From positions 93,738 through 157,737 of the forward strand of contig JAHHHO010000005.1 of the NCBI GenBank assembly GCA_019359315.1: DNA of 64,000 nucleotides, written 5' to 3'. The notes beneath the pieces are model-generated. The model made no database searches and was not told where the DNA came from. It saw nothing but the letters and a program-made list of their open reading frames with translations. Each line of letters begins with the position of its first letter. The first letter of the stretch is position 1. This document shows positions 17,573 through 27,118 of this stretch, in pieces. A program made the translations under genes and the position numbers. This stretch comes from Myxacorys californica WJT36-NPBG1 (lineage in GTDB: Bacteria; Cyanobacteriota; Cyanobacteriia; Leptolyngbyales; Leptolyngbyaceae).

Positions 17573-18781
17573 ATGAATCGACCCCAGCGACGATCCCTGC
17601 GGCTCTACGTCGGAGAAAGTGAGACCAGCTACCCTGAAGGGGAATTGCGAACTAGCCGTCATGCGACTTGGCTAGAACTCTTCTTTGATCTTGTGTTTGT
17701 CGTGGCGATCGCAGAACTGGCGCATTTTCTCCACGACCATCTCGATTGGACGGGCATCGTTAGTTTCGCTGTCCTGTTTGTTCCAATCTGGTGGCTGTGG
17801 ATTGACTTTAGTTATTACGCGGATCAGTTTGACGTTGAGCGAGGATTTTATCGCCTGATTATGCTGGGTGTCATGTTTGGGATGATTGTGCTGGGATTAA
17901 CCATTCCAGAAGCGCTACAAAACGGATCAGCCCAGTTCGCGTCCGTCTATGCAGCGTTGCGCTTTGTGATCGTCGGGTTATATTTTCAGGCGTGGCGACT
18001 GGTTCCCGAATCGCGAGAACTCACGAAGCGCTACACGCTCAGTTTTGCGATCGCGCTTGTTTTATGGCTTGTCTCGATCGTGCTGCCGCCTCCGGTTCGA
18101 TTCGTTCTTTGGGGCATTGCCCTGCTGATTGAGATTAGCAATGGTCCGATTACCTACGTCACGATTCGATCAGTGCCGGTTCAGGTGTCGCACATGGACG
18201 AACGGTTTGGGCTATTTGTGATCATTGTTTTAGGAGAAGCGATTCTGGCTGTGGCAACCGGAGTTTCTGACATTAAATGGCAATGGCAAGAAACCTTGAC
18301 CGCAATCAGTGGGTTCATTGCCGCCGTGAGCTTATGGTGGCTGTATTTTGAATGTGCAGAAGATTCGGTGATTAACCAGGCACTGCGAAGCAATCAGAAA
18401 CGAGCGTTGTTGAAATCATTTGTTTATGGCTACAGTCATGTGTTGGTGTTTGCCGGGATTGTTGCGTCTGGAGTTGGAATTCAGGCCGCGATCGAAGGCG
18501 TAGACGTAGGACAGTTAAGCCTTGCAACCTGCACCGTTCTGTGTGGAGGAATCAGCTTGTATCTGATTGGACTCACTGCGGTTCAGTGGGCAGCACCGCG
18601 ATCGTTACCGAATCGAATTCTGGGCGGACGGATGTTGGCCGCGATCGCCTGTGTCGCCTTGATTGGACTAGGCGGATTTCTCGCTCCGGTTGCGTTGATG
18701 GGACTTTTAGTGCTGATTCTGATTGGACTAATCCAGTTTCAATCGCACAGTTCAACGGCGTTGAAAGAATTGCAATCCTAA
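17573..18781 (+). CDS. Low temperature requirement protein A (LtrA) family membrane protein
   Basis: This 402-residue protein has about eleven hydrophobic segments. The family signature is at the N-terminus (ATWLELFFDLVFVVAIAELAH), with WWLWIDFSYYADQFD and the central HMDERFGLFVIIVLGEAILA. It is an inner membrane protein; LtrA was named from a Listeria cold-growth mutant and its transport activity is unknown. It stands alone on the plus strand and converges with ygfZ. Confidence 0.85.
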   Translation: MNRPQRRSLRLYVGESETSYPEGELRTSRHATWLELFFDLVFVVAIAELAHFLHDHLDWTGIVSFAVLFVPIWWLWIDFSYYADQFDVERGFYRLIMLGVMFGMIVLGLTIPEALQNGSAQFASVYAALRFVIVGLYFQAWRLVPESRELTKRYTLSFAIALVLWLVSIVLPPPVRFVLWGIALLIEISNGPITYVTIRSVPVQVSHMDERFGLFVIIVLGEAILAVATGVSDIKWQWQETLTAISGFIAAVSLWWLYFECAEDSVINQALRSNQKRALLKSFVYGYSHVLVFAGIVASGVGIQAAIEGVDVGQLSLATCTVLCGGISLYLIGLTAVQWAAPRSLPNRILGGRMLAAIACVALIGLGGFLAPVALMGLLVLILIGLIQFQSHSSTALKELQS

Positions 18782-18795
18782 GCTTGCTGAGGTTC

Positions 18796-19803
18796 CTATG
18801 AAGTTGAGCCTTGCACCGATTCTTTGGAGCTTGGCAGAGCCGATCGCGAAAGGTAGGGCAAATCGACCACTTCACCTTGACTCTCGCCCGCTTTCACCTC
18901 CAAGCCTGCGCCGCCTGCTTTCGTGCGGATGTAAGCGAGAGCGATCGCTCCAGATTGGGTTTCAGCCACGCTGGTTAGCGTTCCGACTTTCGTGTCCTCA
19001 ACGGTTACAGTTGTGCCGACTTCAGCAAGTTGATCGAGTCGGACTCCCCACAGTTGTTGCTTGACCCCGTTGTACGTATCGAGTCTGGCGATCGTTTCTT
19101 GCCCGATGTAGCAGCCTTTGTTGAATGAAATGGTGTGCCACAGTCCCGCTTCTAAAGGATTGTAATCATCGGTCAACTCGTGTCCCGGCATAGGGCGACC
19201 TTGTTCGACGCGGAGATAGTTCCAAGCGCGATCGCTGAGTGCGATCGCACCCGCTTCGACTAAAACGGATTGGATATTGGAGGGCGCAATCAAGGTGTAG
19301 CCTTCTGTGGCTAAGCCGCTTCCAACCGCCACTCTCACTTCCTGCCCGGCAATCGTGAACATGCGATGCGTTCCGTAAGGTTGCCCGACAATCTCTGCAG
19401 CTCCCAGTTTCTGGAGCAGGGCGTGACTTTGTGGGCCGAGCAAGCTGAAGGCAAATGTTTGGTCTGTTCTATCCGTTAGCTTCACTTTATCGGCGAAGAA
19501 AATGTAGCGATCGAGAAACGACATAATCTTCTCAGCCATTCCAGGTGACACCATCAGCAAGACGGATTCATCAAGAATATAAGCCGTTGCTAGATCGATT
19601 GTTCGTGCTGTGGACGTGAGAAACACCGTATCGCAGCCTTCTCCCGGTTTACGGAGTTTGAGGTCGTTAGTGCTTTGGTTGTGAAGGAAGCTCAGCCGAT
19701 CCGCATCGGATACTTCAATGCGTCCCCAAGTGCTGCGATCGTAGACGGCAACGCCAGAGGTTACGGCTTCAAGTTCTGCGTTAAGGGTTTGATCTTGAGT
19801 CAT
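18796..19803 (-). CDS. ygfZ: YgfZ/GcvT-type folate-binding protein, iron-sulfur cluster repair
   Basis: This is a GcvT-fold protein of 335 residues with the YgfZ signature FNKGCYIGQETIARLD, whose cysteine is needed for function in E. coli YgfZ. It lacks the other glycine-cleavage context and no gcvH or gcvP is near, so it is not GcvT. YgfZ proteins use tetrahydrofolate and help maintain certain Fe-S enzymes such as MiaB. The ATG at 19803 gives a full N-terminal domain. Confidence 0.87.
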   Translation of the reverse strand: MTQDQTLNAELEAVTSGVAVYDRSTWGRIEVSDADRLSFLHNQSTNDLKLRKPGEGCDTVFLTSTARTIDLATAYILDESVLLMVSPGMAEKIMSFLDRYIFFADKVKLTDRTDQTFAFSLLGPQSHALLQKLGAAEIVGQPYGTHRMFTIAGQEVRVAVGSGLATEGYTLIAPSNIQSVLVEAGAIALSDRAWNYLRVEQGRPMPGHELTDDYNPLEAGLWHTISFNKGCYIGQETIARLDTYNGVKQQLWGVRLDQLAEVGTTVTVEDTKVGTLTSVAETQSGAIALAYIRTKAGGAGLEVKAGESQGEVVDLPYLSRSALPSSKESVQGSTS

Positions 19804-19921
19804 GACTGTGAGTTTAGCGTTTTATCGATTGTCCTACATATCCTCAGCATAGCCATGCGACTGCCCTTGTCGTGCGACGAGTGCGCTTCAGTAAAATAAT
19901 AGAGAGGCTAACGGAGGCTGT

Positions 19922-20470
19922 ATGCTTTTAACCGCTAAAGACTTAGAGATGGTGCAGGCGCAATACCCCGACTATCGATTGGAGTTGGTGAACGGAGAAA
20001 TCGTGATTATGAGCCCATCGGGGTATGAATCGGATGAGGTTGCGTTTGAGTTTGGTCGTCAGTTAGCAAATTGGACGAAACCTCGCAAGTTGGGGCGTGT
20101 GACAGGTTCTAGTGCAGGATTTGTGCTGCCGAATGCAGATACTCGTGCCCCAGATGTGTCGTTCGTCGAGGCAAGGCGGTTACGGCGGAGTCCACGCAGT
20201 TTTGCCGAGCTTGCTCCTGATCTGATGGTAGAGGTCAAGTCGCCCACGGATAGCCTAACGAAGCTGAGAGAGAAGATTGAGAAGTTTTTGGAGATGGGAA
20301 CAAGGGTTGGAATTTTGATTAACCCGGAGCAGCGTTGGGTTGAAGTTCGCCGCTCTCAGCAGGAGCCGATTGTGCTAAAGGATGGTGAGGTGCTGACAAT
20401 TCCAGAACTTCTGCCTGGATGGGAGGTGAAGATTGAAGAGTTGTGGTCGCCGGAGTTTGATGAGGAGTAA
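19922..20470 (+). CDS. Uma2 family (DUF820) putative endonuclease
   Basis: This 182-residue protein is of the same family as the gene at 15272 but clearly diverged. It shows RLELVNGEIVIMSPSGYES, a SSAGFVLPNADTRAPDVSFV core, LMVEVKSPTDSLTKLREKI with the catalytic E-x-K, and VGILINPEQRWVEVRR. Function beyond the nuclease fold is unknown. It converges with the hypothetical gene ending at 20486. Confidence 0.85.
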   Translation: MLLTAKDLEMVQAQYPDYRLELVNGEIVIMSPSGYESDEVAFEFGRQLANWTKPRKLGRVTGSSAGFVLPNADTRAPDVSFVEARRLRRSPRSFAELAPDLMVEVKSPTDSLTKLREKIEKFLEMGTRVGILINPEQRWVEVRRSQQEPIVLKDGEVLTIPELLPGWEVKIEELWSPEFDEE

Positions 20471-20485
20471 GGCGCGATTTGTTCA

Positions 20486-20980
20486 TCAGGTCGGCAAATT
20501 ATCAAAAATCTCTGACACGAGCCGCTTTGTCTTGTCATCTAATTCATTCCAGTCAACTTCGCCCGTTTCATCAATTAAACTCGTATCGACCTCAACCGGG
20601 CGATCGTCGGTTAAAGGTTGATTATCGGTTTGAAAGCAAATTCTGTAGCACAGCTCCCACAGATCAACCGTCACCTGCCGATCGTTGTGCTCTAACTGCA
20701 ATTCGTAGCCTGGATAAGGATTCGGAAGATGCGACAAAGACTGCTCAATTTGCATCGCTTGATCCGGTGAAGCCGTTTTAAGCTGCTCTTGCAGCTCCGC
20801 CACCGTTGCCTTTACATCCTCAGGAATTCCATCTGCCCACACCAAGGCATCGCGATACGTCCCTTTCCACGTCGTTTCGTCTAACTGCTTGCGAAGATTA
20901 TCAATCAGGCGGATAAACGCAGGCTGCATCAACACTTCTGCCTGTTGCCACGTTTCTATATCTGCAAATCTAGGCTTCAT
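20486..20980 (-). CDS. Conserved-looking hypothetical protein
   Basis: This is an acidic, soluble 164-residue protein with no signal peptide or membrane segment. Trp-rich N-terminal helices ([21 protein letters not shown]) and a C-terminal [17 protein letters not shown] are seen. I do not recognise a named domain. It is transcribed away from fmt, and the 74-base divergent gap probably holds both promoters. Coding quality (regular codon use, HIP1 sites within) supports a real gene. Confidence 0.7.
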   Translation of the reverse strand: MKPRFADIETWQQAEVLMQPAFIRLIDNLRKQLDETTWKGTYRDALVWADGIPEDVKATVAELQEQLKTASPDQAMQIEQSLSHLPNPYPGYELQLEHNDRQVTVDLWELCYRICFQTDNQPLTDDRPVEVDTSLIDETGEVDWNELDDKTKRLVSEIFDNLPT

Positions 20981-21054
20981 CTCAAAAAGGTGAAAACGTA
21001 ATGAGGTATTGGCTTCATACTAAAGGGTATTGCCTTACGCCAAAGTCCCTCTGC

Positions 21055-22071
21055 ATGAAGATTGTTTTCTTTGGAACGCCGCAGTTTGCCGTTCCCACAC
21101 TCCAAGCCTTGCTGTCAGATTCTAGGTTTGATGTCGTTGCGATCGTCACTCAGCCCGACAAGCGACGAGGACGCGGGAGCGAATTGTCGCCGTCTCCAGT
21201 TAAAGCAATTGCAACATCGCATCAGCTTCCAGTGTGGCAGCCCCATCGCATCAAAAAAGACGAAGACACTCTAGAAAAACTTCGAGCGACCGAGGCGGAT
21301 GCGTTTGTCGTGGTCGCGTATGGACAGATTCTCTCGCAGCAAATTCTCGACATGCCGCGTTTGGGCTGTCTCAACGTTCACGGCTCGATTTTGCCAAAAT
21401 ATCGAGGAGCCGCGCCGATTCAGTGGTGCCTTTACCACGGTGAAGCGGAGACGGGCATTACTACGATGTTGATGGATGCGGGAATGGATACGGGTGCAAT
21501 GTTATTAAAGGCAACGGTTGCGATCGCGCCCCTCGACACCGCCCCTGATCTCGCCGCCAAACTATCTACGGTTGGAGCAGAGTTGCTGATTGAAACCCTA
21601 CTGAAGCTGGAAAACCAAACGATTCAATCAATTCCCCAAAATAATGCAGAGGCAACCTACGCGCCGTTGATCAAAAAAGCCGATTATGAATTGGATTGGT
21701 CGAAGAGTGCGATCGCGCTGCACAATCAAATCCGGGGGTTCTTCCCCAACTGCACCACGACCTTTCGCGGCAGTGCGCTTAAAGTCATGGCAACCATTCC
21801 CCTCGAACCCACGTTGCTAACTCAGCTTCCGTCAGAGTTTGCCACACTTCAGCAAGAAACCTCTAGTCTGACTTCAATAGACCCACCCGGAACGATAGCT
21901 CCACCCGGAACGATTGTGGCGATTCTTAAAAATCGTGGAGCTGTCGTGCAAACGGGAGACGGACTATTGTTGCTAAGGGCCGTTCAGCAAGCCGGTAAAC
22001 GTGCTCAGTCTGGGTGGGATTTTGCTAACGGCGTGCGGTTAGAAGTGGGCGAACAGATTACTCGTGATTGA
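21055..22071 (+). CDS. fmt: Methionyl-tRNA formyltransferase
   Basis: The enzyme formylates initiator Met-tRNA using 10-formyl-THF. The start is at ATG 21055, giving the canonical [18 protein letters not shown]-terminus; the frame is open 18 codons further up but that extension is not conserved. The active-site region [18 protein letters not shown] carries the Asn, His and SLLP-like loop, and the Asp lies in [11 protein letters not shown]. The C-terminal OB-like domain is present. A small duplicated PPGTI unit lies near residues 277-288. Confidence 0.95.
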   Translation: MKIVFFGTPQFAVPTLQALLSDSRFDVVAIVTQPDKRRGRGSELSPSPVKAIATSHQLPVWQPHRIKKDEDTLEKLRATEADAFVVVAYGQILSQQILDMPRLGCLNVHGSILPKYRGAAPIQWCLYHGEAETGITTMLMDAGMDTGAMLLKATVAIAPLDTAPDLAAKLSTVGAELLIETLLKLENQTIQSIPQNNAEATYAPLIKKADYELDWSKSAIALHNQIRGFFPNCTTTFRGSALKVMATIPLEPTLLTQLPSEFATLQQETSSLTSIDPPGTIAPPGTIVAILKNRGAVVQTGDGLLLLRAVQQAGKRAQSGWDFANGVRLEVGEQITRD

Positions 22072-22118
22072 ACGTTGCCCCTGGGTGAACCCGTGAAGGC
22101 GTAATTCAACCGAATTGC

Positions 22119-22472
22119 CTACGCAGGATCGTAATAGCGGCATCCTTCACACGGACCTTCTGGATTCACTGCACATCGCACAATCTCCGATCGCGCACTA
22201 TACGCGCAGGTTGCATCGCCCAACACCCAACGCCCTGCAACCAAACTCCGTTCTACCGGATGTTGCGTTTTCTGAACATAAATAGCAATCTTGTGCAATC
22301 GATAGCGTCCAGACCTCAACTGATAGCGATGCCGACGTTCTAAAACCGTATACGTCTGACCCTCTAAATCAAAGTAAGTGCCCGGTTGCGGAGACCAATC
22401 GAGATGTACGTTTCCAAGGGACTGCTTTGGATGAGTCAGAATAACCTCTGTTGGCAGAGTAGTTTGCTCCAT
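22119..22472 (-). CDS. DUF6464 family protein
   Basis: This 117-residue soluble protein is of a type found widely in cyanobacteria, with a beta-rich core (GTYFDLEGQTYTVLERRHRYQLRSGR) and a C-terminal cysteine cluster (CAVNPEGPCEGCRYYDP) that could bind metal. Function is unknown. It is convergent with fmt and on the same strand as the LivG gene. Confidence 0.75.
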   Translation of the reverse strand: MEQTTLPTEVILTHPKQSLGNVHLDWSPQPGTYFDLEGQTYTVLERRHRYQLRSGRYRLHKIAIYVQKTQHPVERSLVAGRWVLGDATCAYSARSEIVRCAVNPEGPCEGCRYYDPA

Positions 22473-22599
22473 GAGAAATCGTGGTTGAAAAAGTGTGTTG
22501 TCAACAGCTCAGAATCTTCTCGATGGTAGCGCGATTACTTCACAATACAAAATTCGCAACTCGTAATGAGGAATGCCAATGACTTTACTGACCCAGACT

Positions 22600-23379
22600 T
22601 TACTTGCCTAAATACGCTTCTAGAACTTGAGAATTTGTTTGGATTTCCGTTGGTGTCCCTTCTGCAAGATTTTTACCTTCTGCTAACACCCACACGCGAT
22701 CGCAGATCGACATAATCACGTCCATATTGTGTTCAATCACGAGAAAGGTGAGACCCTGGCGATTCCAATAGGTAATGTATTCACAAATTTGCTTGATTAA
22801 CGTCGGGTTCACGCCCGCCGCAGGTTCATCAAGCAGAATTAATTTTGGGCGCGTCATCAGCGCCCGTGAGATCTCTAACAGTTTGCGCTGTCCGCCCGAT
22901 AATGCGCCCGCATAGTCGTTTGCTTTCGCCGCGAGTCCAACCGATTCGAGAATTTCTAAAGCGCGATCGCGGGCGTCCCGTTCTTCTTGGGCAATGCGTC
23001 CCGGCAAAAACCACGTACTCCAAAATTTCTCCCCAGTTTGCTGCTGCGCGGCCAACAACATGTTATCCATCACCGAGAGCCGCGATAAAACCCGCGCCAC
23101 CTGAAACGTGCGAGTCATGCCTCGTTGAGCAATTTGGTAGGGTCGCAATCGCTCAATTGGCTCTCCATCAAACAACACGCGCCCCTGATCCGGTTCGATG
23201 AAATTTGACAATAGATTAAACAAGGTTGTCTTTCCGGCTCCATTTGGACCAATTAATCCAGTAATGCTGCCTTGGGCCACCTCAATCGATGCATCATTTA
23301 CCGCTTTTACGCCACCAAAACTTTTCATCAATCCTGTTGCAGACAGAACTGGCATGGGCGATTTGGAAAGGTCAGTCAT
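22600..23379 (-). CDS. livG: Branched-chain amino acid-type ABC transporter ATP-binding protein
   Basis: This cytoplasmic ATPase of the LivG type has Walker A GPNGAGKTT, signature LSGGQRKLLE, Walker B LILLDEPAAGVNP with the LivG-specific AAGVNP, and the switch histidine in LVIEHNMDVI. It energises import of hydrophobic amino acids, possibly the cyanobacterial Nat-I/Nat-II type systems. The start is at ATG 23379, with a TTG five codons earlier less likely. It lies 55 bases after livM on the same strand. LivF, LivH and the binding protein are not in the window. Confidence 0.88.
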   Translation of the reverse strand: MTDLSKSPMPVLSATGLMKSFGGVKAVNDASIEVAQGSITGLIGPNGAGKTTLFNLLSNFIEPDQGRVLFDGEPIERLRPYQIAQRGMTRTFQVARVLSRLSVMDNMLLAAQQQTGEKFWSTWFLPGRIAQEERDARDRALEILESVGLAAKANDYAGALSGGQRKLLEISRALMTRPKLILLDEPAAGVNPTLIKQICEYITYWNRQGLTFLVIEHNMDVIMSICDRVWVLAEGKNLAEGTPTEIQTNSQVLEAYLGK

Positions 23380-23434
23380 CGTGCTTTGCTTCAATCCAAT
23401 TACGTCTTCAATTTAATTACTGACCAAGGGTCAA

Positions 23435-24565
23435 TTACTTACCGAGGGTCAGTTCGTCTTTATTGCCTAACACGCCTTGAGGACGCCAGATCATCAGCAC
23501 CATTAGAATTAGGCCGATCACCATAATTCGCAGTGCGCCCACCTGATCAGCTGCGATCGGGAGCCGTTCTAAGTCTCGTGTTAAGGCCGTATATGCCCAA
23601 TAAATTCCCGCACCCAACAGCGTTCCGGCATTGTTTCCAGCACCGCCCAGAATCATGATAATCCAAGCTTGAAACGTCACTAGGGGTTCAAAATTGGTCG
23701 GGTACACGGTACTCAACTGCCACGCAAAAAACGCACCCGCAATCCCCGCAATAAAGCCACCCAGCATCAGCGATTGCAGTTTGTAGGCAAACACATTTTT
23801 ACCCAAGGCTTTCGCGACTTCTTCGTCTTCCCGAATGGCTTTTAGCACCCGTCCCCACGGCGATTTGACCAATCGTTCTAGCGCCCAGAAGACGATCGCG
23901 ACCGTGATCAACGACACGAACAGCAAACCATTTGCGGCTGGGCTACTGCGGAAATTGTAAAGCGCGATCGCACTGACGAGCCAAAGCCGAACTCCCAGCA
24001 ACACCAACAGCCCGGAGCCAATCGCCACGATCCGCTTCTGCCAATTCTTTGCCCCTCGGATTTGGTGAAAAAACCGCCTGCCTAATTTCCACAACGCCAG
24101 CCCAAAAATAGCGGTGATCACAGCAACCATGCCGATCCGAGTCGCAACGGTCGGACGAAAATTCTCCAAGGGCAGCGGAAAACTTTGCACCCCAAACGCA
24201 CCTTTAGTGAGCCATCCTTCGTTCAACGCAATTAATCGCACGAGTTCCGACACCCCAATCGTAACGATCGCAAGATAATCCTCCCTCAATCGCAGCGTCG
24301 AAAACCCCATCAGCAACCCCAGCAATGCCGCTAACATCGCTCCAATCGGAACTGCGACTAGCAATGGCACACCCGCCAAACTGAGCAAAGTCGTGCTATA
24401 GGCCCCCACAGTCATGAATGCGACATGACCAAAATTAATCAGTCCGGTGTAGCCCCATTGGAGATTGAGTCCCAGGCTGAAGAGTCCATACAGGGCAACC
24501 GACGTGATTAGAAAGACGAGATAGCCAATGATGCCCGTGTCAAACGAGAACAGATAGTTGAACAC
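23435..24565 (-). CDS. livM: Branched-chain amino acid-type ABC transporter permease
   Basis: This 376-residue integral membrane protein is of the LivM type. It has an N-terminal GLNLQWGYTGLINFGHVAFM, a central LREDYLAIVTIGVSELVRL, and the cytoplasmic EAA-like coupling segment SPWGRVLKAIREDEEVAKALGKN. It pairs with the adjacent LivG-type ATPase. A GTG start at 24565 is used. The insert around residues 160-200 (GRRFFHQIRGAKNWQKR) is longer than in E. coli LivM. Confidence 0.88.
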   Translation of the reverse strand: MFNYLFSFDTGIIGYLVFLITSVALYGLFSLGLNLQWGYTGLINFGHVAFMTVGAYSTTLLSLAGVPLLVAVPIGAMLAALLGLLMGFSTLRLREDYLAIVTIGVSELVRLIALNEGWLTKGAFGVQSFPLPLENFRPTVATRIGMVAVITAIFGLALWKLGRRFFHQIRGAKNWQKRIVAIGSGLLVLLGVRLWLVSAIALYNFRSSPAANGLLFVSLITVAIVFWALERLVKSPWGRVLKAIREDEEVAKALGKNVFAYKLQSLMLGGFIAGIAGAFFAWQLSTVYPTNFEPLVTFQAWIIMILGGAGNNAGTLLGAGIYWAYTALTRDLERLPIAADQVGALRIMVIGLILMVLMIWRPQGVLGNKDELTLGK

Positions 24566-24743
24566 AGATATAGCAATGAACGATTCTGAAATCCTATCGT
24601 AATGAGGAACACGAACCGTAGAAATTGCTACGAAAGCTTACGAAGGCAGCTACGTTTAGCGCAATTTCCATTGGAGCAATGGGCACTCTGAAACCATGCC
24701 TCGCCTGCGTTCGTTGCGCACACCCACTCTCTCTTCTGCCCTT

Positions 24744-24962
24744 ATGAACTTCTTTCGTAGTCGCGCTCACAATCTTATTGAGCATCTCTCTGATGACGAA
24801 TTAGAAACTCTGTGGGGAGTCCTCGAACCGCTCTACTGCGATCTCTACATGCTAAGAGCAATTCAAACCGCTAAACGGGCTCACAATCCCGGCGATACAC
24901 TCACCCGCGAAGAAGCAATTCGGCTCCTGCCCCTCCTCCAGAGCGCACCCCGCACCCTATGA
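24744..24962 (+). CDS. Small antitoxin-like protein of a putative toxin-antitoxin pair
   Basis: This helical protein of about 72 residues (HLSDDELETLWGVLEPLYCD ... GDTLTREEAIRLL) resembles the small antitoxins that precede RelE-like genes in cyanobacteria. The ATG at 24744 is preferred to 24696 on family length. Its TGA overlaps the ATG of the next gene (ATGA at 24959-24962), which indicates translational coupling. Confidence 0.6.
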   Translation: MNFFRSRAHNLIEHLSDDELETLWGVLEPLYCDLYMLRAIQTAKRAHNPGDTLTREEAIRLLPLLQSAPRTL

Positions 24963-25261
24963 ACATCACTAAACCTTTGACAATGGGAGGCACGATTCTC
25001 CCGTCCCGGCTTGAAGTCCGCTACGATCGCGCCTTTCTCCTGGATCTAAAAGGCTTAGAAACGGCAGCTTTTCAGCGCATTCAGCAGTTTGTATTTAACG
25101 AGTTTTTCCAGACTGGCCAACTGCAAGAATTAGCAGAATTTCAACCACTTGGCACCAGCGAGATTTTTTATCGATTTACAATCGACACCTATTTGATTAG
25201 TGTTGAGATAACGGGACAGATCATCAAATTTTTACGAATTCTGCCCAAGCCGACTGTCTAG
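24959..25261 (+). CDS. RelE/ParE-like toxin candidate
   Basis: This 100-residue protein has a RelE-type profile: LEVRYDRAFLLDLKGLE, a central helical region and a C-terminal strand pair YRFTIDTYLISVEITGQIIKFLRI. RelE-fold toxins cleave mRNA in the ribosome; no individual catalytic residue can be confirmed here. The ATGA overlap with the upstream small gene is typical of toxin-antitoxin operons. Confidence 0.6.
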   Translation: MNITKPLTMGGTILPSRLEVRYDRAFLLDLKGLETAAFQRIQQFVFNEFFQTGQLQELAEFQPLGTSEIFYRFTIDTYLISVEITGQIIKFLRILPKPTV

Positions 25262-25339
25262 AAATGGCGTCCTTGGGTAGCGCGATATGACGAATTTCTT
25301 AAATTTCCCCCTCTAGTCCCTAGTTCGGTGTCTGTTGCC

Positions 25340-25373
25340 CTTATAAACTGAACGTTGCGCTTATAAACTGAAC
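25340..25373 (+). repeat. Direct repeat pair upstream of pgi
   Basis: The 14-mer CTTATAAACTGAAC occurs at 25340-25353 and again at 25360-25373, a 20-base period (two helical turns), 26 bases before the pgi start codon. It could be a paired activator or repressor site or part of the promoter. Confidence 0.5.
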
Positions 25374-25399
25374 AGAGAAATGACGCAAGGGGCTTTGAT

Positions 25400-26992
25400 A
25401 TGAATGCTGTGGCACTTTGGCAACGCTACCAAGACTGGCTTTACTACCATGACGGCTTGGAGGTGTATCTCGATGTCAGCCGGATGCGATTTGACGATCG
25501 CTTTGTTGAGCAGATGCAACCTAAGTTTGAGAAAGCCTTTCAAGACATGGCAGCCCTAGAGGGAGGCGCGATCGCAAATCCTGACGAACATCGCATGGTT
25601 GGCCATTACTGGCTGCGCGATCCTGACCTTGCACCCAACGAAGACCTCAAACAAGACATTATTCAGACGATTCAAGACATTGAAAGTTTTACGCGCAAAA
25701 TTCATCTCGGTGAAATTCGTCCTCCCCAAGCCGAGAAATTTACCGATATTCTATCGATTGGCATCGGCGGATCAGCGTTAGGACCGCAATTTGTGTCCCA
25801 AGCGCTTGCCGCATCGCCACCCATGGCGATTCACTTTTTTGACAACACCGATCCAGCAGGCTTCGATCGGGTTCTATCCGGGCTGGGCGATCGTCTGCGA
25901 AGCACACTCGTTCTCGTCATTTCCAAGTCCGGCGGCACGCCTGAACCCCGCAATGGCATGTTAGAAGCTCAACGCGCTTATCAGCAGCAGGGCTTGGACT
26001 TTGGCAGACACGCGGTGGCCGTGACTGGATACGGTAGCGAACTTGACAAACTCGCCAAATCTCAAGGCTGGCTGACGACGTTTCCAATGCACGATTGGGT
26101 TGGTGGACGAACATCAGAACTTTCGGCGGTCGGTCTACTTCCAGCCGCTCTGCAAGGCACTGATATTCAAGCGATGCTTTCTGGTGCCAAAGAAATGGAT
26201 GTCGCCACTCGTGTGCCCAAAATTAAGGAGAATCCTGCTGCCCTGCTGGCGCTCTCTTGGTATTTCGCAGGCAATGGCAAAGGCGAGAAAGACATGGTGG
26301 TCTTGCCTTACAAGGATAGCCTGCTTCTCTTTAGTCGATATCTTCAGCAATTGGTAATGGAGTCGCTCGGTAAAGAGAAAGATCTAGACGGAAACGTTGT
26401 TCATCAGGGCATTGCTGTCTATGGCAACAAAGGTACAACAGACCAACATGCCTACGTGCAGCAACTCCGAGAAGGCGTCCCAAACTTCTTTCTCACCTTT
26501 ATCGAAGTCTTGCATGATCGTCAAGGCACGTCTGTTGCTTCCGCCATTGAAGTCGAGCCAGGTGTGACTTCGGGAGACTACCTATCGGGTTTACTCCAAG
26601 GCACGCGCAAAGCCATTTATGACAACGATCGCGATTCGATTACCGTGACGATCCCGGAAGTGACTCCCCGTCACGTTGGCGCACTGATAGCGCTGTACGA
26701 ACGCGCTGTAGGGCTTTACGGCTTTTTAGTCAACGTCAATGCCTATCACCAACCCGGTGTCGAAGCGGGTAAGAAAGCGGCGGCAGTCATTTTAGAGTTG
26801 CAACGCAACGTGATTCAGGCGTTGAAACAAGAAAGCCGCCCCATTACGATAGACGCCCTAGCCACCAAAGCAGGTGCGCCCGATGAAGCAGAAGCAGTTT
26901 ACAAAATCATCCGGCACTTAGCGGCAAACGATCGCGGCGTCAAGCTTCACGGCAGTGCTGGACAGCCAGGACGTTTAACCGTAAGTCTATGA
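25400..26992 (+). CDS. pgi: Glucose-6-phosphate isomerase
   Basis: The enzyme interconverts glucose-6-phosphate and fructose-6-phosphate in glycolysis, gluconeogenesis and the Calvin/pentose phosphate network. The two SIS domains are clear: [29 protein letters not shown], and the C-terminal [15 protein letters not shown] with the catalytic region QGTTDQH-like ([12 protein letters not shown]). The length of 530 residues fits the cyanobacterial type. Confidence 0.95.
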   Translation: MNAVALWQRYQDWLYYHDGLEVYLDVSRMRFDDRFVEQMQPKFEKAFQDMAALEGGAIANPDEHRMVGHYWLRDPDLAPNEDLKQDIIQTIQDIESFTRKIHLGEIRPPQAEKFTDILSIGIGGSALGPQFVSQALAASPPMAIHFFDNTDPAGFDRVLSGLGDRLRSTLVLVISKSGGTPEPRNGMLEAQRAYQQQGLDFGRHAVAVTGYGSELDKLAKSQGWLTTFPMHDWVGGRTSELSAVGLLPAALQGTDIQAMLSGAKEMDVATRVPKIKENPAALLALSWYFAGNGKGEKDMVVLPYKDSLLLFSRYLQQLVMESLGKEKDLDGNVVHQGIAVYGNKGTTDQHAYVQQLREGVPNFFLTFIEVLHDRQGTSVASAIEVEPGVTSGDYLSGLLQGTRKAIYDNDRDSITVTIPEVTPRHVGALIALYERAVGLYGFLVNVNAYHQPGVEAGKKAAAVILELQRNVIQALKQESRPITIDALATKAGAPDEAEAVYKIIRHLAANDRGVKLHGSAGQPGRLTVSL

Positions 26993-27054
26993 GTTTGATC
27001 TATTAAATCCATGACTGATGAAGGTTTCATCAAAAGTTCGTGAAGTTTGCCCCT

Positions 27055-27116
27055 TCTAGAACAGTGACTTGCTATTCTTTTCATGAGATGGAACGCTACT
27101 GTTCTAGAGGTTTTTT
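27055..27116 (+). terminator. Hairpin with T-run after pgi
   Basis: The arms TCTAGAACAGT (27055-27065) and ACTGTTCTAGA (27098-27108) are perfect 11-base inverses with a 32-base loop, followed by GGTTTTTTGG. The long loop makes it weaker than a typical terminator. It could instead be an operator for the gene starting at 27119. Confidence 0.45.
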
Positions 27117-27118
27117 GG

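Noticed and set aside
18573..18875. Minus-strand frame antisense to the ltrA-like gene end
   Set aside because: Codon pattern follows the real gene in the other strand; no motif or ribosome site.
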